Source of the DNA: Pseudomonas sp.
Lineage (GTDB): Bacteria > Pseudomonadota > Gammaproteobacteria > Pseudomonadales > Pseudomonadaceae
Assembly: GCA_029239415.1 (NCBI GenBank)
Contig: JAQZAY010000174.1
Coordinates: 1-7,805 of the forward strand
Length of the DNA stretch: 7,805 nucleotides
Reading direction: 5' to 3'
How positions within the stretch are numbered: the stretch's first letter is position 1; every line of letters starts with the position of its first letter. This document shows positions 5,084 through 7,805 of the stretch, in pieces. A program made the position numbers and the translations under genes. The notes under the pieces are model-generated. The model had not been told where the DNA came from, ran no database searches, and was given only the letters and a program-made list of their open reading frames with translations.

Positions 5084-7573
5084 TCAGGTCAATCCCAGCT
5101 GCTTGCGCATGCGGGCAGTGATGGACTGCCGAGTGGTGGCAAGACCTGCCCAAGGATCATCGATCTCGGCCAGGCGCTCGCGCAGGTTGAACAGGTTCCA
5201 TTGGTTGGCGCCCTTGAGCTGCGCCAGCTCCTCGCGCCAGATCGGCACCGAGACGGGCAGCCCTTCGCGGGCGCGCAACGAGTAGGCACAGGCGGTGGTT
5301 GCGCCCTTGCCGTTGCGCAGGTAGTCGATGAAGATGCGGCCAATGCGGTTCTTGGGGCCCGATACCGCGGACAGCCTGTCCGGGAACAGCCCGGCCAGGT
5401 GATTGACGATGGCATGGCTGAAGTCCTTGACCTCATCCCATCCGGCGCGGCGGGTCAGGGGCACCACCACGTGGATACCCTTGCCGCCACTGGTCTTGAT
5501 GAAGCTCTGCAAGCCCAGCTCGTCGAGCAGGGTAAGGGTGAGGTAGGTCGCTTCGAGCATGGCTTTCCAGGGCAGGGCTGGATCGGGGTCGAGGTCGAGG
5601 ACAAAGCGGTCGGGCTTGTCGAAGTGCTTCTCGGTGGCATTCCAGGCATGCAGCTCCAGCATGTTCATCTGTACCGCGCCGAGCAGGGTGTCGGGCCGGT
5701 TGATGATCATCACCGCCTGGCCGGCCTCGGCCTTGTCATGCGTGACGAGGTTCGGGATATTCAGTTGGCCTGCGTTCTTCTGGAAGAACAGCTCGCCCGA
5801 CAGGCCGTCCGGGGCGCGCACCAGGGCCACCGGGCGCTGGGCCAGGTGCGGCAGTAACCAGTCGGCCACCTCGGCGTAGTACTCGGCGACCTGGCGCTTG
5901 GTCGCGCCACTGCTGGGGTCGATGACCCGGTCGGGGTGAGTCAGGCGCAGGCTACCGAGGTTCTCGGTGTCCGCAGCGGTCTTTTTCGGGGTCATGGGTC
6001 GCTCCAGGTCAATGGCCGTGGCTGGCTTGTCGTCGCGCAAGCCATGGAACACCGCATGGCGCACGATGCCTTCGCGGGTCATCTGGGCAAACGCCACTTC
6101 GGCCAGCAGGCTGGGCTGCAACCAGTGCACGCCCCGGGCCTCGGCGCCGGTGGGAGGATTGACCAGGGCAGGGCGCTCGCCTTCGAGTGGCTTGAGCCGG
6201 GCATGGATAGTGTCGAGCGTGGTCGCGCTGAAACCTGTGCCCACCTTGCCGGCATAGTGCAGCTCGCCGCTTTCGTTGTCGTGCAGGGCCAGCAGCAACG
6301 CGCCGAAACCGCTGCGGCTGCCCTTGGGGTCGGTGTAGCCGACGATGACGAACTCCTGGCGGCGCTTGCACTTGAGCTTGATCCAGTCGCTGCTGCGCCG
6401 GCTTGTGTAAGTACTGTCGACACGCTTCCCGATCAGGCCTTCGAGTTCCAGCTGACAGGCGCTTTCGAGCAGGGAGTCGACCGGGACGTCGAAATCCTCG
6501 GAGAAGTTGAGCTGGGGGGATTCGCTGTTTTCCAGCACGGCGCGCAGGGCGTCGCGGCGAGCCTGCAAGGGGCTTTCCCGCAGGTCCTTGCCGTCGAGGT
6601 AGAGCAGGTCGAACAGGTAATAGCTGATCTGTTCGTCGCTGCTGCGATCGAAGGCGTTCTGCAGTGCCTGGAAGTCGGCCACGCCATTTTCACCCGCCAC
6701 CACCATCTCGCCGTCGAGCCAGGCCGACTTGAGCTTGAGTGCCCGTAGTGCGGCAACCTGGTGCGGCATCTTGGCGCTCCAGTCGTGGCCATTGCGGGTC
6801 AGCAGGCGCACATCGTCGCCGTCGATGCGGGCGAGGATGCGGTAGCCATCGAACTTGACCTCGTAGCGCCATTCGCCGCTCGGGGGAGATTCGACCAGGG
6901 TCGCCAGCTGCGGCTGCAGCATCTCCGGCATCGCCGCCTTGCGCCCACTGCTGGCGCGCTTGGGGGATGCAGGGACAGGGCTGGCCTGCGCGGTGGCAGT
7001 GCTGGCCTGCCGGGGCAGCAAGGTGCGCTCGCTCAATACGCTGTCAGGCTGGTCCACGAGGATGTCGTAGTCGGCCTCGCTGCGCGCTTCGCCATCATGG
7101 GACTTGACCAGCATCCACTGTTCCCTCTTGCCATCGGCACGGGTGCGAAACAGGTTCCAGACACCCGCCAGTTTCTCGCCCTGCAGGCGAAAGCGCAGCT
7201 TGCCCTTGGCGTAGCCCTGGTGCGGGTCGCCCTCGGGCTCCCAGACGCCGCGGTCCCAGACGATCACGTCGCCCGCGCCATAGTGCCCGTGCGGGATGCT
7301 GCCTTCGAAGCTGGCGTAGTCCAGCGGGTGGTCTTCCACATGCACTGCCAGGCGGCGGACCTTGGGATCGAGCGAGGGTCCCTTGGGAACGGCCCAGCTC
7401 TTCAGGGTGCCGTCGAGCTCCAGGCGAAAGTCATAGTGCAGGTGGCTGGCATCGTGTTTCTGGATGCAGTACTGCAGCGCATGGGCCGACTTGCCCGGCT
7501 GCGCCTTGCCGGCTGGCTCGGAGGTGGCATTGAAGTCGCGCTTGCGCTGGTACTCCTGCAGGGGCTTGGCCAT
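5084..7573 (-). CDS. ligD: Multifunctional ATP-dependent DNA ligase LigD (phosphoesterase-ligase-polymerase)
   Basis: The 829-residue NHEJ enzyme has the Pseudomonas domain order. The 3'-phosphoesterase domain (about 1-185) shows QKHDASHLHYDFRLELDG, with His40, His46, Asp48 and Arg50, plus Asp13, His82 and Tyr86. A Ser/Ala/Pro-rich linker (187-212) follows. The ATP-dependent ligase domain (about 213-525) has motif I KFDG with adenylated Lys240, motif III FDLLYLDG (321-328), motif IV LEGLIGKR (377-384) and motif V DWIKLK (396-401). The primase-like polymerase domain (about 535-829) has DLDPDP with metal ligands Asp660 and Asp662, TSGGKGIHVVVP (694-705; Ser695, His701) and Asp750. All three active sites look intact, so it can trim 3' ends, add nucleotides and seal. 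The frame stays open 58 codons further upstream, but MAKPLQEYQRKRDF is the family N-terminus and GGAG lies six bases before it. It is first in the - strand block, 52 bases before the next gene. Confidence 0.97.
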   Translation of the reverse strand: MAKPLQEYQRKRDFNATSEPAGKAQPGKSAHALQYCIQKHDASHLHYDFRLELDGTLKSWAVPKGPSLDPKVRRLAVHVEDHPLDYASFEGSIPHGHYGAGDVIVWDRGVWEPEGDPHQGYAKGKLRFRLQGEKLAGVWNLFRTRADGKREQWMLVKSHDGEARSEADYDILVDQPDSVLSERTLLPRQASTATAQASPVPASPKRASSGRKAAMPEMLQPQLATLVESPPSGEWRYEVKFDGYRILARIDGDDVRLLTRNGHDWSAKMPHQVAALRALKLKSAWLDGEMVVAGENGVADFQALQNAFDRSSDEQISYYLFDLLYLDGKDLRESPLQARRDALRAVLENSESPQLNFSEDFDVPVDSLLESACQLELEGLIGKRVDSTYTSRRSSDWIKLKCKRRQEFVIVGYTDPKGSRSGFGALLLALHDNESGELHYAGKVGTGFSATTLDTIHARLKPLEGERPALVNPPTGAEARGVHWLQPSLLAEVAFAQMTREGIVRHAVFHGLRDDKPATAIDLERPMTPKKTAADTENLGSLRLTHPDRVIDPSSGATKRQVAEYYAEVADWLLPHLAQRPVALVRAPDGLSGELFFQKNAGQLNIPNLVTHDKAEAGQAVMIINRPDTLLGAVQMNMLELHAWNATEKHFDKPDRFVLDLDPDPALPWKAMLEATYLTLTLLDELGLQSFIKTSGGKGIHVVVPLTRRAGWDEVKDFSHAIVNHLAGLFPDRLSAVSGPKNRIGRIFIDYLRNGKGATTACAYSLRAREGLPVSVPIWREELAQLKGANQWNLFNLRERLAEIDDPWAGLATTRQSITARMRKQLGLT

Positions 7574-7731
7574 GGGGCGCTCCGGGGGTTCACAGGTGTC
7601 TAGAACTGGGAGGGAAACAAAGGCCTTGGAGTTCAATCTGTTGGCAGTTGCGAGGCCACTTGGCGAAAACTCTGAATCATTGCCCCCTTGTTGGAGTCGA
7701 CTGGACAAGCCCATACCAATGGAGAGGCACC
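7574..7731. promoter_or_regulatory. Divergent intergenic region between ligD and the rightmost gene
   Basis: These 158 bases separate the start of ligD (- strand) from a + strand start at 7732, so promoters for both should lie here. The stretch is visibly richer in A/T (about 7608-7680) than its surroundings, as promoter DNA often is. I could not find a convincing sigma-70 -35/-10 pair in either direction. No operator-like palindrome stands out beyond the short AGTCGACT (7695-7702). Assigned by position, not by motif. Confidence 0.5.
7721..7727 (+). promoter_or_regulatory. Ribosome binding site of the truncated right-edge gene
   Basis: GGAGAGG lies four bases before the ATG at 7732. It supports that ATG as a true start even though only 24 codons of the gene are in the window. 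Confidence 0.6.
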
Positions 7732-7805
7732 ATGAGCAGTGAACCACATGACCCCAAGACTCGACCTCCGGCAGAGATCGATACCATTGAAGACCGCATG
7801 GGCAG
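7732..7805 (+). CDS. 5' end of an unidentified gene, cut by the window edge
   Basis: Twenty-four complete codons are visible, opening MSSEPHDPKTRPP and continuing with an acidic AEIDTIEDRMG. A GGAGAGG site sits just upstream, and the reading direction is away from ligD. The N-terminus is hydrophilic and Pro/Asp/Glu-rich, with no signal peptide or membrane segment, so a cytosolic protein is likely. I do not recognise the family from so few residues. It is transcribed divergently from ligD and may share its regulatory region, but this gives no functional information. Confidence 0.6.
   Translation, partial: MSSEPHDPKTRPPAEIDTIEDRMG

Noticed and set aside
5065..5092. Candidate - strand promoter (TTGACC, 16 bases, TACCAC) at the end of ligD
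   Set aside because: The -35 element is good but the -10 element matches only half of the consensus. Such a match is expected by chance.
4015..5121. Long + strand open frame (368 codons) opposite the acyl-CoA-dehydrogenase-like gene
   Set aside because: Its translation has no family motif and typical antisense GC-rich composition. The opposite strand encodes a clear dehydrogenase-fold protein with a ribosome binding site.
5936..7603. Two long + strand open frames opposite ligD (5936-6748 and 6761-7603)
   Set aside because: They are mirror frames produced by strong GC bias at third codon positions of ligD. No motif or convincing ribosome binding site was seen.
7632..7660. Sigma-54-like GG/GC dinucleotide pair upstream of ligD (- strand)
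   Set aside because: The spacing fits, but most of the conserved TGGCACG and TTGC bases around it do not match.
7711..7717. CCATACC as a sigma-S-like -10 element before the right-edge gene
   Set aside because: It would place the transcript start inside the ribosome binding site, which is incompatible with the GGAGAGG/ATG arrangement.
7574..7747. 58-codon upstream extension of ligD
   Set aside because: The family N-terminus starts at MAKPLQEYQRKRDF with GGAG six bases before it. The extension also overlaps the divergent gene start.

Overview
This 7.8 kb window is GC-rich, tightly packed bacterial chromosome. Its protein sequences and the gene set suggest a fluorescent-type Pseudomonas, most likely of the P. 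putida group. From memory, unchecked, the order ku / glycosyltransferase / methyltransferase / PIG-L deacetylase / acyl-CoA dehydrogenase-like / ligD matches the P. putida ku-ligD region. I see no insertion sequence, integrase, tRNA, rRNA, CRISPR array or REP element.

Layout from left to right: (1) On the + strand is a YghA-like short-chain dehydrogenase (9-884), possibly closed by a hairpin around its stop codon. (2) On the + strand is a 47-residue cysteine-rich protein (961-1104) with a near-perfect ribosome binding site. Its stop codon overlaps the Shine-Dalgarno sequence of the next gene, ku (1114-1947). (3) On the - strand, converging on ku with a 15-base gap, is a block read right to left: ligD (7573-5084), an acyl-CoA-dehydrogenase-like protein (5031-3988), a PIG-L deacetylase (3991-3236), a NodS-like SAM methyltransferase (3239-2640) and a family-2 glycosyltransferase (2643-1963). 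The last four genes are chained by three successive 4-base ATGA stop/start overlaps. (4) After a 158-base divergent intergenic region, the first 24 codons of an unidentified + strand gene begin at 7732 and run off the window.

Two biological themes are interleaved. Ku and LigD are the two components of bacterial non-homologous end joining: Ku binds broken ends and recruits LigD, which trims, fills and seals them. Between these partners sits a translationally coupled four-gene set whose predicted chemistries are glycosyl transfer, N-deacetylation, methyl transfer and a flavoprotein-fold reaction. They look like one small pathway that builds or tailors an amino-sugar-containing or otherwise glycosylated small molecule or lipid. 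Neither its product nor any link to DNA repair can be read from the sequence. This cluster and the cysteine-rich protein in front of ku are the parts most worth following up.
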